From Sapria himalayana (lineage: Eukaryota > Streptophyta > Magnoliopsida > Malpighiales > Rafflesiaceae), in the NCBI GenBank assembly GCA_029783825.1, contig JAREIK010005488.1:1-64000 (forward strand): 64,000 nt of DNA, written 5' to 3'. A program made the position numbers and the translations under genes. Shown piece after piece: positions 13,601-24,612 of this stretch (position 1 is its first letter; every line of letters begins with the position of its first letter). The notes under the pieces are model-generated. The model did not search any database, was not told where the DNA came from, and was given only the letters and a program-made list of their open reading frames with translations.

Positions 13601-14844
13601 CTGTAGATACGCGACAAAAATTGAAAGTTGAATTTAAGAAGATTTATTATTTTCCATTAATTCCTCGATTACAGAGACTATATGCATCAAATATTATAGA
13701 ACATGATATGAGGCGACTTCTGAGCATGAAATTGAAGAATGTGTAATGCCCCTCTTATTGCAAAGTTAAATCATTTGTGAGATATTAGCGTGAATACATA
13801 TGATATCTCAAAAAGCAAAATTTCATTATGCGGGGGGCCCTTAAGTGGACGATAAGTGACTTTCCCCCATATTCAATGTTGTCTAGCTAGAGTACTGTAG
13901 GATGATTCGCATGCCTATATTACATGACAAATTCTGATGCATTTACCCTCAAATTTAGTGGTAAACAGTCATGGTTTGATAATTATCGTAAGTTTCTACC
14001 TACAAATCATCTATTTCAAAGAAATAGAACTGCATTTCGAAAAAAATAAAATTGTGATGACAGTTGCACCAGCAGTTCATTTAGGAGATGATATTAGACA
14101 GAGATTCAGAGTTTGGGTTTGAAGAAGGTAGCTGAAAAGGATGCTACTGAGAGAAATGGACCAATAGGCAAAATATTTGGCTGGAGGAAACGTAGTATAG
14201 TTTGGGACATACCCTATGGAAGTCCAATTTAATTCGTCATAACTTAGATGTAATGCATATTGAAAAAAAATGTTTGGACAATGTTTTAAATACTATCCTT
14301 AATAATACGAAAAAACAAAAGACACTTTAAAATCAAGACAATAGCTGGATGATTACTTGTTGGTGTCCTGAATTGAAAACTGAATGAGACAACAAGTATA
14401 TTCCTTAAAGCTTGCTACACACTTGATAAGAAGGCAAGACAGATATTATGTGATGGGTTAAAATTTTGAAATTCCTTGATGGATATGTGTCAAATATGGG
14501 TAGATGCCTGGATATGAAGAATCTTAAGTTATTTGGAGTGAAAAGTCATGACTGTCATGTATTAATGCAAAGATTAATACTAATTGCATTACATGAATTA
14601 CTTCCCCTAAGTGTTTAAAAGTACTTACAAAACTTAGTTTATTTTTCAAACAGCTAACTGCAGCTATAATCAAAATAGATGACATGGTGAGGCTGGAGAA
14701 TGACATTCTACTTATTATTTATAAGCTTGAATGGATATTCCCACTGAGTTTTTTTGACTAAATAGAGCATTTGATGGTCCAATTGGCATATGATGCAAGG
14801 ATATTAGGGCCAGAGCAATATAGGTGGATGTATCTTTTTGAAAG

Positions 14845-14934
14845 GTAATACATATAATTTGCTGTGTTTTATTATTTCATACATAAAGTAATATTATAAT
14901 TTAATATAATTGAAACCTAAATTTGTGGTTGTAG
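14845..14934 (+). other. Conserved transposase intron (copy 1)
   Basis: GAAAG is followed by GTAATACATATAA and the segment ends in GGTTGTAG before GTATCTTTGTAAG. The same intron sits at 31804-31894 in copy 2 and, inverted, at about 54738-54825 in copy 4. GT-AG ends and joining of the flanking frames (YRWMY...RY.CK) support it. Confidence 0.75.
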
Positions 14935-15280
14935 GTATCTTTGTAAGATGGAATTGAATGTTAGAAATAAGACAAAAGTTGAAGGTTCAATTTGCAATGC
15001 ATATTTAGTAGAAGAAGCATCATCATTTTGTTCTTATTATTTTGTGGATGATGTCAATACAAAGAATAGAAATTTGCCTCGGAATGATGAAGGTCATGTG
15101 ATGGTAGAAGATGATTCTATGGACAAACTATCTATCTTCAAGCACCCTGAAAGAGTATTTGGAAGAGTAATGAAAAGATGTATGACAAATGAAGAGTACA
15201 AAGTAACCTGTAGCTATGTTTTACTTATTTTTGAGTAGGTTGCACTATATATTGAGTATGTATACCCAAAATGGTTGCAG

Positions 15281-15582
15281 GTTTAATCATAGATTAATTT
15301 TATCTTAAATAGAAATTATTAAAAATTGATATACATTTTCTCTCTCTTTTTATATTTGTGTAGTATTTATGTTGAGCAGTTTTTATATATAAAATTTATA
15401 TACCCGAAATTGAGTATAGGCAACAAGCAATTTTTAGTAATGATGTTCAATTATATGCTAGAAACTAAATTTGCAAATTAGTTCAAAAATTATGTGAGAA
15501 GTATTAAGTTTTAAATTTTTTGAATTATTTATATATTAGTATCTTTTATTTGTTAATATCATTTTTTAAATTTATGTCATAG
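15281..15582 (+). other. 302-nt GT...AG segment absent from copy 2
   Basis: Begins GTTTAATC after TGGTTGCAG and ends GTCATAG before GCATTTGTTCC. Copy 2 runs straight from TGGTTGCA to TGAAAATGATCC at the same place (32230 region). Copy 4 keeps a similar segment. It may be one intron, or two introns around a small exon: the stretch near 15421-15475 resembles a coding piece (RQQAIFSNDVQLYARN). Confidence 0.6.
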
Positions 15583-16389
15583 GCATTTGTTCCTTCAAAT
15601 GGAGATTCAAATATTTTCATTCAGAATCTAAGTAAATACCCATTTATATATGTGACGACCTATCCTAGGTATTTTGTTAATAGATATAAATTTCACATAG
15701 ATGGGCATAGTTCTTCTAAAATAATAATGAATATTAGTGTATGCATTAATGGCTCAGGTTATAGTGTAGATGAGATTGATTATTATGGTCAACTCAAAAA
15801 GTTTTTTATTTTGGAGTATCCTGGACTCGAAAATAATAAGATTGTATATTTAAGTGCGAGTGGTTGATCCTACACGAAATTTGGGCAAAAAGATTCATTC
15901 AAATTATAAGCTAGTGGATGTTAACCTTAAATGAGATAAAATCAATATGAGCTATTTAGTATGATAGTTTAATGCTGCTCCAAGTATATTATTGTACATA
16001 TCCAAGTTTATCTCGTGATAAGAGTGATTGGTGGGTGATTTGAAAATCAAAGCTATATCAAATTTTAAAGAACCAACATATCAACAAAGAAGTACACGCT
16101 TAGATATTACACTGACATTTCAGAAAGTTAACATAAATAATATTGAGTCTGTGCATGTAGATGAAGATCTAGAAAATTTATGTGACTCAAATGGTGGCCT
16201 AATTGTAATTGAAGATGATAAATTCCTATCTAAAGATGAGTTCGAACTTCTATTAGAATTAGATGAAATATCAGAAGATCCATTTGAGGATGATAGTGAT
16301 GCCGATAATTAAACTGTTATCATTTTATTATAATATTCTATCAAGACTTACTATATTTTGTTGAAATCTATCGGTGTATTTTATTGTAA

Positions 16390-18300
16390 AATGCATGCTT
16401 GTTCACCATATCCAGACTTCAACATAAAATAACCATCTTCATTTCTATCACCATCACCATCATTGAGACCTCAACTATCACTTTTATTAGATATAAGCCC
16501 ACCACCAATTATGCTTCTTGCACACACTTTTGATCCATCTTTATCTTCTACACCACATTTTACACTGATAGTTCCCCCATTTACAAAACCAATGATATCA
16601 TCAAATACTGTGCCTTCCTCTGTAGTCAGTGCAAAGTTAGTAATTGAGATTGTGGTTGAGAGGTAAAAGAAATATGTAAAAATGACTTGAAAAAAAAATT
16701 TTGATGTTACTATTAGTGGTTTTTTTATATCCTTATGATTTGTTTATTTTCAATGTTATTTATTTATTTGTATAGTTTTATTCTATCTCACAACTGTTCG
16801 ACTATAATTACAAAGTCTTTCAAGAAAATGACTGATTCTAAAGCATTCTTCTAGAAGAAAGTTTCTAAATCGAGAAAATAGTCTTATTTTAAAGACTTTC
16901 AGGTAAAAATAACAAAACAAAAGCATTGAAAAATAATTATCTAATTACTTAACTATTATGTTGGTTATTATTCAAGCAATAAATAATTTTGTTCTTATTA
17001 TTAATATAAATTCTTTTGTGCTTTTTCTATATATATAATCAATGCACATGGACACCCAAATTTGACGAGAATGATAAAGTCATTTTGGGAGATCAAAGCG
17101 GCTCAATGGTATTCTGATTTTGCTTATAAATTGAAGAATATGAAAGAAAGACTTGATTTTATATCAGAGGATGATTGGCCCGAGTGGCTTAAGTATTGGG
17201 AGGAACCAGATGTGAAGAAAAAATCAGATATTACTAGTAAAAATCAATGAAGTGAGGTAGCTGGACAAGATACAGGAATCTCTTGACACATAGGAGGGTC
17301 AAAGTCGAGCTTTGAGCACACTCGAGATTTGGTACAATTCTAGAATTTTAAATATTTATATATTTATAGGTTGTCCTAATAATCCAATAAATTAAATCTC
17401 TGCATGATTTTATTAATTTTTTTAAATTTTTTGATCACTTATTTTTTATGACTTAAAAAATATATATTCTAGGCTGGTGAATTGGGTCGAGATCCCAATT
17501 TTTATGAGATTTTTAGGAAGATGCATGTGAAGAAAGTGAATGGTCAGTTTGTTGACAACAAGTCTTAGATGATTGATCTAAGAATTTGTCATATTAATAA
17601 TATTTTATATTATTACAGTACATTTTGAAAATTGTTTGGGATGCAAAATATTTATTTTATTTTATGTATATCTAGAATAGTATTTTTCTATATTTTATCC
17701 CAGGAAACTAATGACGAACGTGTGACAACGCTCATCAACAAGTTTAGGATTTTATGGATCTTCAACCAATTGAGTATGATCCTATTTATTTGGAAAACCT
17801 AGGAGGTCATAAGAAGTAGTGAGTGTATGGCATCGACTCAAAGGGAGTGGTTTTTTGTTGTAGTAGTCGTGCTTCTAATTCATCTATCTCATCAAGGTGG
17901 ATGATGCGGTCAACAACAAGCAATGGAAACAGATTAACGTATTGTAGTTATGGAGATCGAAATGAAAAAGAAGGATGAGGAGATATCTCATTTGAAGGAA
18001 AGAAATATATGAAATTAAAGGATAGACGGAATGAGCAGTATACTAATTGAAAGAAGAAATGCAAGAAATGAAACAAGAGAAGGAGGAGTAGATTACTTAT
18101 TTGGTGGAAGAAATGCAAGAAATTAAGAAATGAATGATGAGATGAAAGAAATAGAGAATGTAATGCAATAGAAAATGTCCTATATGGAGTCACAGTTAAC
18201 ATCATTGACGCAATAGATAGCCTTCCGAGATCCAGCTGTGAAACCTCACATGATAGGCTAGCACAAAATTCCCTACTAATATGAGGATGATTTCGTATGA
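16390..18300 (+). pseudogene. Second CACTA gene, Transposase_24-like, broken (copy 1)
   Basis: This is the second gene typical of plant CACTA elements, often compared with TNPA and annotated as Transposase_24 / Ptta-En/Spm. The Pro/Ser/His-rich N-terminal exon (about 16400-16665) has lost its start compared with 49367 in copy 3. After an AT-rich intron come a domain exon (17062-17340) containing WPEWLKYWEEPDVKKKSDIT and a decayed HTGGSKSSFEH, then an exon with ELGRDPNFYE (about 17472). The last part (17700-18290) encodes a Glu/Lys-rich coiled-coil-like tail. Stops occur in most exons. The presumed job, binding subterminal repeats during transposition, is inferred from the family. Confidence 0.75.
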
Positions 18301-18719
18301 GAATTATTTCTAACCAGTTATTGATTTTTGTATGTGTAGCAAAACATGATTATATTTTTCTACAAGTTTCAATTTTTTATTCTAGTTTTGGTTCTTAGCT
18401 GCTGAGTAACCTAATAAAGATTTAAAGCATTTTGACATTGTCATGGTGCTTCCAAGCATGGGTCTCATATTTTACTAATTTCTGCTTGATCAAAAGGAGG
18501 CCAAGCTTCTATTATCTTCAATTATTACTAATATATTTATTTTTGCACGCTCTTTCTCTTCTAAACATCATTGCTGGATATCTTTTAGATTTTTGTTAAA
18601 ACTGTATGACTATCAACTTTAATTTGTGTTTATTCATGTCTATAATAATTGTTTTTATATATCTGTGAATATGTTTGTGTGTCCCCGAATTTTTTTGGTA
18701 GAGTTTTAGTTTATATACG

Positions 18720-18990
18720 TATGTAAAAGCCTTGGCTGGTCCTCCATGGTGATGGGAACAATACCTTTGCATGAGTAGCTGTGAGATGAACCAAAAAATT
18801 AATTCCATGGGAAAACAGGTTTGTTCTTGAGACTCTTATTTCGTACAGATATGCGTTGTCGCAGTTCTGATCTACAACTACTTGTTATTAGTTATTGGTT
18901 TATAATGTATTATGTTATGCTCCAAGTGCAGGTGTAACAATGTTCTCTATCTGCTTAGTGTAACTAGAGGAAAAATAACTAGAATTGCTG
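18720..18990 (+). pseudogene. Exon-like blocks conserved in CACTA 3' regions
   Basis: Block 1 starts GTATGTAAAAGCCTTGGCTG and block 2 (about 18930-18998) follows CAAGTGCAG, a splice-acceptor-like site. In frame, block 2 reads RCNNVLYL...ADHA and then a stop. Related blocks occur at 20848-20945 with 21055-21130, and at 35528-35640 with 36090-36164; block 1 alone occurs on the minus strand at 46865-46945. The best-preserved versions read VKGLAGPPSNGNNTIASEA (35528) and RCNNVLYLCGVPEDKEQDDA (36090). I do not recognise the protein. It could be a third CACTA gene, the end of the second gene, or a captured host gene. Confidence 0.4.
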
Positions 18991-19164
18991 ATCATGCCTG
19001 AGGACCTTTATCTTTATGCATGATTTTAAGTCCTATATTATTTTTCTTCTGTTTGTTTTGAAGCATGTGTTTTGCATGAGGTAAAAGTGTGTTTGATCTA
19101 AGGTATGTGATTATATAATATACATAGAATACTTCTAGTATGTCAGTACATAATACTTGGTATA

Positions 19165-19440
19165 AATGTAACATATAACTATGTATATATCTACGTATAC
19201 ACTACGTTATAAGTTGTTATATACTAAGTATATTGTCTTATATACGGCGATATTTGTAGGTACTATATTCAGTATACTATGTTTGTATTCTACTGAGTAT
19301 CTTTGTAGTCTATAAATTGGTATTTACGTACTGTACTTTAGTATTATAAATATGTATATATGGTTATAAATACGTTTTGCTTGTAGTATATATGTACCAT
19401 ATCTACTGAGTGTATACATAAGTGGGTGTTATATTATTGT
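19165..19440. repeat. 23-bp minisatellite, degenerate cluster
   Basis: Irregular copies of a motif around ACTGAGTATATACGTAC. Spacing here is loose; better clusters lie at 21232-21600 and 36270-36745. Confidence 0.55.
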
Positions 19441-19894
19441 CAGATGTCTATATTATCATTGTATTACACACACCACACTTTTGAAATATATAATTGATCG
19501 GGCTGGTTCTGGTCATCATCATGCATTGCTCACTGATGTAGGTAATAAAAGCCATGAATATTAGATATTTCTAAAGCTTGAGATGAAGATATTTCTAGTC
19601 CAAGCTAGCCATGTAGATATAGGTTGGTCTTAAAATCTTAGTATTGTATTGATAAGCAATTATCACATTGTACAAAGCGAATGTATGAGTAAATAAGTCT
19701 TTTTACTCTAGGTTCTCAATGATTAGTTCTAATTGTACTAGGTCTTAGAATGATTATGATGATGATGCTCGTGTAGTGTAGTGTAATTTGGTCCAGGAGG
19801 AATATTGGATCTTATTTTGGGGAGAAGCAGCTCCCTGCCTCATCAAAAACACACACAATCTCAACTTCATTAGTTGAGCATCATCACTTGCCCT

Positions 19895-20092
19895 ACTTTT
19901 ATTATCAACAGCTGTAGTGGCGGCGGCATCGATGGTAGTGGCAGCACCATCAACACCGCCAGCTATGACAACTACTATAGCAATGACATCACCGGCAGTA
20001 ACAGCAGTCACGGTAGTGGCGGCGGTAGTAGCGGCGGCAGTAAGTGGCAACAGCACAGACACGGCAGCAGCAATCAGCAATTGCAACAAATG
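19895..20092. repeat. GC-rich imperfect GGC/GTA trinucleotide stretch (unit A)
   Basis: About 200 bases of imperfect GGC, GTA, GCA and ACA triplets in otherwise very AT-rich DNA. Frames on both strands stay open (Ala/Thr-rich, Gly/Ser-rich, Val/Ala-rich) because of composition, so I do not call a gene. The boundaries coincide with the start of a 23-bp minisatellite cluster. Confidence 0.75.
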
Positions 20093-20094
20093 TG

Positions 20095-20280
20095 GTATAT
20101 ACATACTTATATACTCTGTATATGCATACTTATAATACTATAGTATTTATGTACATATATACTGAGTATATATGTACTCAGTATATATGCACACATAATA
20201 CTTTAGTTTATATATACAAATACAACAATAATATATTTACAAGTGAAATACTAGTATATATCTAAAAATATACTGTAGTA
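20095..20280. repeat. 23-bp minisatellite cluster
   Basis: Follows the GC-rich stretch directly and ends at the ATATATTTATCAAAAACAT block that begins the CACTA terminal module. Confidence 0.65.
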
Positions 20281-21231
20281 TTATATATTTATCAAAAACA
20301 TGGATTTTTTTATTTATTTTGATTTGATTGAGTGGTTTAAATTTTTTACAGATATGGTACCTCATTTTTCCCCACACGAAGCTTGTATAAGTGAAGGGAT
20401 TTTTCACTAAACATGACACACCGTGACTCGGATATCTTTGTCGTAGCAGAAAGTTGGTGATTAGAGGAGCATAGGCAGAGAACCGCAATGTCAATGCATG
20501 GATAGATTATACTTTATGCAATGTAGGTAGATACATTGGTGAATAAGATGTAATATAATTTTGTTATTTTTTTAATAATGTAAAATATAGTAGTAGAATA
20601 AGTTATTAAATGATTTTTTTTTTGATAATTATAAATTATCTTTTATAGTTTCTATTTTTATTCAATTTAATATAAAAATATTAAATTATTTAATTAAATT
20701 TTTGTTGAAGTTGTATGACTATCAACTTTAATTTGTGTTTGTTCATGTATATAATAATTATATATATATGTATATGTGTGTGTGTGTGTGTGAATATGTT
20801 TATGTGTCCTCGAATTTTTGGGTAGAGTTTTAGCCTATTATAGGTATGTAAAAGCCTTGGCTAGTCCTCCATGGCACTGGGAACACCACCTTAGCTTCTG
20901 AAGCTGTGAGATGAACCAAAAAAATTAATTCCACGCAAACCCAGGTTTGTTCTTGACACTCTTATTTTGTGTAGATATGCATCGTTAGTTCATATCTGTG
21001 ATTGCTTATTATCAGTTATTGGTTGTAAATGTAGTATGTTATGCTTCGTGTGTAGGTGTAACAATGTTTTCTATCTGCGTGGAGTACCAGAGGAAAACGA
21101 ACTAGAAATGTGGACCATGCTTGAGAGACCTATATGTATGTTTTTTAAGTCCTATATGATTTTATTATGTTGTCTTTGATGGTATGTGTATTTGCATGAA
21201 AGTACAACTGTGTATGTTATTTAAGGCTATG

Positions 21232-21600
21232 TGATTATATATACGTAAATATAATACTAAACTATTTACGTACATATATACTTGGTATAAATGTACGTAT
21301 ATACTGAGTATATATCTACGTATATACTGAGTATATAAGTACGTATATACCAAGTATATATGTTCGTATATACTTAGTATATTTGTACGCATATACTCTA
21401 TATATATGTTAGTATATACTAAGTATAATTTGTACGTATATACTAAGTATATACGTACATATATACTGTAGTATATACATGAGTATATACTCGGTATATA
21501 AGTACTTTTATACTATAGTATATACTTAGTATATACTTGGTATATACATACTTTTATACTGTAGTATATACATACATATATACCGAGTATATACATAAGT
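21232..21600. repeat. 23-bp minisatellite cluster
   Basis: About 15 units alternating ACT(GA/AA/TG)GTATATA with a GTAC or GTAT centre. Both strands read similarly because the unit is nearly self-complementary. Confidence 0.8.
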
Positions 21601-22094
21601 GGCTGCATATATTTATTTGTATACATGTATATATTGTCATACGTAGGCACCCAATTATACACAGACACACTTTTGAATATATAATTGCTTGGGCCAGTCT
21701 GGTCATCATCGTGCATTGCTCACTGATGTATGTAATAAAAGGCATGGATATTAGACTTTTCCTAAAGATGTGGGATGAATTTATTTCTAGTCCAGGCCAG
21801 CCAAGCAGATAGAGGTTGATCTTAAAAATCATAGTAATTGTATTGATATACAATTATCACATTGTACAAAATGAACGTATTAGTAAATAATTTTTTTTGC
21901 TCTAGGTTCTGCAATGTTTGGTTCTAATTGTATTAGGTCTTAGAATGATGATGATGATGATGCTCGTGTAGTGTTGCATAATTTTAGTCTAGGAGGAATA
22001 TCATGTCCTATTTTGGTAAACGCATCTCACCACCTCATAGGATACTCGCTCAATCTCAATTTCATCAGTCGAGCATCATCGCCCACCGTACTTT

Positions 22095-22322
22095 TATTAT
22101 CAGTAGTGGCGGAGGCGGCGGCGGTGGCTGTGGCAGTAGCGATGGCAGTGGCGACAATTGTGGCAGGGGCAGCAGTTGTAGTGGCGATGGCAATTGCAGC
22201 GGCAGTAGTTGTAGTAGCCACAGCGGCTGCGGCTGCATCGGAAGCAGCCGTAATGGCTGCGGCAACGACAGTAGTGGCAGGAGTGGCAGCAGCAACAACA
22301 GAAGTAGCAACAGCAACAAATG
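22095..22322. repeat. GC-rich imperfect GGC/GTA trinucleotide stretch (unit B)
   Basis: The counterpart of 19895-20092, slightly longer and more GGC-rich. Copies 2 and 3 carry only a short (GAT)n run at this place (for example 37106-37126), so the expansion is specific to copy 1. Confidence 0.75.
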
Positions 22323-22324
22323 AT

Positions 22325-22510
22325 GTCTATACATACGTATATACTCAGTATATACGTACTTATAATACTATAGTATTTTATGTACATATATGCTGAGTAT
22401 ATATGTACTCAGTATATATGTGCACATAATACTTTAGTTTATATATACAAATATAGCAATAATATATGTACGAGTGAAATGCTAGTATATATGTAAAAAT
22501 ATACTGCAAT
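22325..22510. repeat. 23-bp minisatellite cluster
   Basis: Unit B counterpart of 20095-20280. Confidence 0.65.
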
Positions 22511-22974
22511 TTTATATATTTATCAAAACAAAACTTTTTTTATTTATTTTGATTTGATTGAGTGGTTTAAATTCTTTACAGATATGGTTCCGCATTGTTC
22601 CTTTGACGATGCTTGTATAAGTGAAAAGGTTTTTACATTTATATGTGCACCATGACTCGGACAACTTTGTCACAGTAGAAAGTTGGTGATCAGAGGAGAA
22701 TAGGCAGAGAACGCAATGTCAATACATGGATAGATTAGCCTTTATGCACTATCGGTAGATACATTGATGAATAAGATATAATAAGATTTTGTTTTTTTTT
22801 GTTTTAATTATGTATAAAATTGTATTAGAATACGTTATTAAATGATTTTTTTAATTATAAATTATCATTTATAGTTTCTATTTTTATTCAATTTTATATA
22901 AAAATATTAAATTATTTTAATTAAAAGATTTTAAAATAAATTAAATTCTGAAAATAGTTTTGAAATTAAAATAG

Positions 22975-23397
22975 CTAGGGACAATTTCCTAGCTAATTTA
23001 GCAAGAAAATTTTCCCTTACTAATTTAGCAAGGGAAATCTTTATTTTAGCAAGGGATTTTTTCCGTCCCTAAATTTATTTTGCCAAGAACTATTTCCGTC
23101 ACTAATATTTAGTGATGAGCACTTTAATTAGGGAAAGCTTAAGTCGTTAAATCTATTTAGGAACGAAAACTCTCATTTAGCTTGGTAATATTGCTAGGAA
23201 ATTATTTTTTTTAGCTAGAAATTTTTTCGTCGCAAAATTATTAGCTAGGAATACTTACCCTCGCAAAATTTTAGCGATGAGCACTTTAGATTAGGAATAG
23301 TTCCGTCGATAATCCGTCACTATATCCAATTTAAGGACGGAAAATGCCCATTTAGCCATGGAATTGTCCGTAGCTATATGAGATTTTTCTTGAAATT
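22975..23397 (+). repeat. CACTA 3' subterminal repeat block (copy 1)
   Basis: Dense short repeats of TAGCTAGGGA, TTTAGCAAGGGA and TTCCCTAGCTAA in both orientations, ending at the decayed terminal inverted repeat at 23380-23397. Such blocks are the known binding region for CACTA-encoded proteins; binding here is inferred. Confidence 0.75.
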
Positions 23398-23640
23398 ATA
23401 TGTCTATCTTCTATCTATTTGTTTATCTAACTATCTATCAGTCTATCAATCTATTTATTTATCTATCTGCTTATCTATATATCTATCTATGCATCTGTCT
23501 AATAATCTATATATCTATCTATTAATCTATATGTCTATCTATCTATCTCTCTATCTATATGTCTATCTATCTCTCTATCTATATGTCTATCTATCTAACT
23601 ATATTTTTTTCTAACTATCAATCAATGTGTCTATAATATT
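23398..23640 (+). repeat. Short TCTA tract beside copy 1 terminus
   Basis: About 240 bases of TCTA repeats directly outside the 3' terminus of copy 1. With the long array on the other side, this suggests copy 1 sits within TCTA DNA. Confidence 0.85.
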
Positions 23641-23730
23641 TTCTGGCTATTGAAAATAAATGTAGTATATATGTACGTATATACTTAGTATATTAATACA
23701 TATATACTATAGTATATATGTACATACTAA

Positions 23731-24355
23731 ATTTGATGCTATGATCACTCTGAAATTAGACTAGTTTTTAAATTCTATCCCAATTTGATGCTTGCGTGAT
23801 GATGACACAAGAGAAAACCGGCAAAGTAGATTAAAAAGCTATTGCTGAAGGGAATGATTGACCCAGAAAAAGCTAGGTCCCTTCTTTTGTTTCTTGAAAG
23901 CGGAGTTGTTTGCTATTGCTTGTACTAGGATTCTAAAAGAATTCTAGAAAATACTTTTGGCATTTGTATTTTGTAATATCTACTTTTCTTTTCTATTAAG
24001 ATTCTATATTTAAGATTCTCATCACTACAAATAACTCTTTTTTTGCCCTTGTAATTGTGTAGGATTTTGAATCCTTAACTTCAAATATTCTTGCATGAAT
24101 GATTGAAACTGTGGAAGACGGTGGTCATGTTGCTTTACTTCTTCGAACCCTATCATCATTCATGAGTTTGTGTACCTTGGTCATGGTGAGTTATATTTCA
24201 TTGCTGATTATTTGCTTACATGAAAACATGATATGCATTCTTTGATCATCGAATTAGAATGTCTCTGTTGTTCCTGACATTTTATGATGTTAATGAGAGA
24301 TTTAGAACATATTCACTTTCTAAAATATTTTCTCAATTCAACAAGAGGTTTTTCT
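23731..24355 (+). pseudogene. Possible captured gene fragment
   Basis: Non-repetitive block bounded on both sides by 23-bp minisatellite (23655-23730 and 24355-24598). An inverted relative occupies 45360-46010 inside copy 3. Both keep exon-like pieces: KKLLLKGMIDPEK here versus a KKLKLEGLIDPDK reading there, and a frame reading TSSNPI..EF.YLGHGELYF in both. A GTGAGT donor-like site occurs near 24185. I do not recognise the gene, and both frames contain stops nearby. It may be host sequence carried by a CACTA element, or old non-coding element sequence. Confidence 0.35.
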
Positions 24356-24598
24356 TATATGTACATATAATAGAAATGCTAGTATATCTCTTATACGTAC
24401 ATAATGAGTATATATGTTCATAAATATAATAGAATATACATACTTATATACAATAAAATATATGTGTATATATATATCCTATAGTATATACGTACATATA
24501 TACTATAGTATATACGTGGATATTTACTCCAGCATATAATTACATGTATACTTATGGTATATACGTACATTTATACTATAGTATATACGTACATATAT
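24355..24598. repeat. 23-bp minisatellite cluster left of copy 2
   Basis: Irregular TATATACGTACATATATACT units run up to the 5' terminus of copy 2. The same repeat resumes right after its 3' terminus at 38543. Confidence 0.65.
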
Positions 24599-24612
24599 CA
24601 TTACAAGAAAAT

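Larger units (their letters stand above)
13418..16312 (+). pseudogene. TNP2-like CACTA transposase, broken (copy 1)
   Basis: Encodes remains of the transposase that would bind and cut the ends of CACTA elements. From the protein pieces in different frames I see, in order, a Transposase_21-like region (about 13550-14300, with RHNLDVMHIEK near 14236), a DUF4218-like region (about 14300-15240, with VEGSICNAYLVEEASSFCSY near 14970) and a DUF4216-like region (15583-15870, with TYPRYFVNRYKFH). An acidic tail (EDLENLCDSNGGLIVIEDD, 16163 onward) ends in DADN and a stop at 16310-16312. Stops and frameshifts interrupt it repeatedly; the longest open pieces are 14948-15238 and 16028-16312. The N-terminal part is missing at the junction with the TCTA array. 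Introns are supported at 14845-14934 and possibly 15281-15582. Family assignment is confident; activity is excluded by the breaks. Confidence 0.88.
18594..20701 (+). repeat. Tandem 2.1-kb 3'-region unit A (copy 1)
   Basis: Unit A and the following unit (20702-22920) align end to end: GTATGACTATCAACTTTAAT at 18603 and 20711, GTAAAAGCCTTGGCT at 18722 and 20850, a GCATTGCTCACTGATGTA block near 19523 and 21714, a GATGATGATGCTCGTGTAG block near 19757 and 21956, and the GTGGTTTAAATT block near 20333 and 22563. Each unit holds two exon-like blocks, clusters of the 23-bp minisatellite and a GC-rich trinucleotide-like stretch. Copy 2 has this region once (35410-38225), so copy 1 has a tandem duplication. 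Confidence 0.85.
20702..22920 (+). repeat. Tandem 2.1-kb 3'-region unit B (copy 1)
   Basis: Second copy of the unit at 18594-20701. It differs by point changes, a (GT)n run near 20775-20790 and a longer 23-bp minisatellite cluster (21232-21600). Unit B is followed by the CACTA subterminal block, unit A is not, so the duplication excluded the terminus. Confidence 0.85.
13418..23397 (+). mobile_element. CACTA (En/Spm) transposon copy 1, 5'-truncated
   Basis: Starts abruptly inside the transposase gene: TTATTCCAGATAATAATTT matches 30169 onward of copy 2, while everything upstream is TCTA array. It then carries transposase remains, second-gene remains, a tandemly duplicated 3' region and a typical CACTA subterminal block. 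The block has repeated short motifs such as TTTAGCAAGGGA and its complement. The 3' end reads GAGATTTTTCTTGAAATT (23380-23397), a decayed form of the expected GGGATTTTTCTTGTAGTG. TCTA repeats resume immediately outside the 3' end. The 5' terminus, promoter and first transposase exons are missing, so this copy cannot be autonomous. Confidence 0.85.

Noticed and set aside
16440..16480. His-rich stretch of the second gene as a metal-binding site
   Set aside because: It arises from short CAT/ATC repeats and varies freely between copies, so it is better read as low-complexity sequence.
17948..18205. Phe/Leu/His-rich minus-strand frame (and 47546-47833 on the + strand)
   Set aside because: These are the antisense of the Glu/Lys-rich coiled-coil end of the second CACTA gene.
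19754..20104. Ala/Thr/Val-rich frames across the GC-rich triplet stretches, both strands (also 21971-22396)
   Set aside because: All frames are open because of triplet composition. No conserved domain, and the sequence is not shared with copies 2-4.
24150..24245. Protein kinase-like reading (YLGHGELYFIADYL) in captured fragment A
   Set aside because: The resemblance to a kinase N-lobe is vague, only about 20 residues long and bounded by stops; not enough to name a family.
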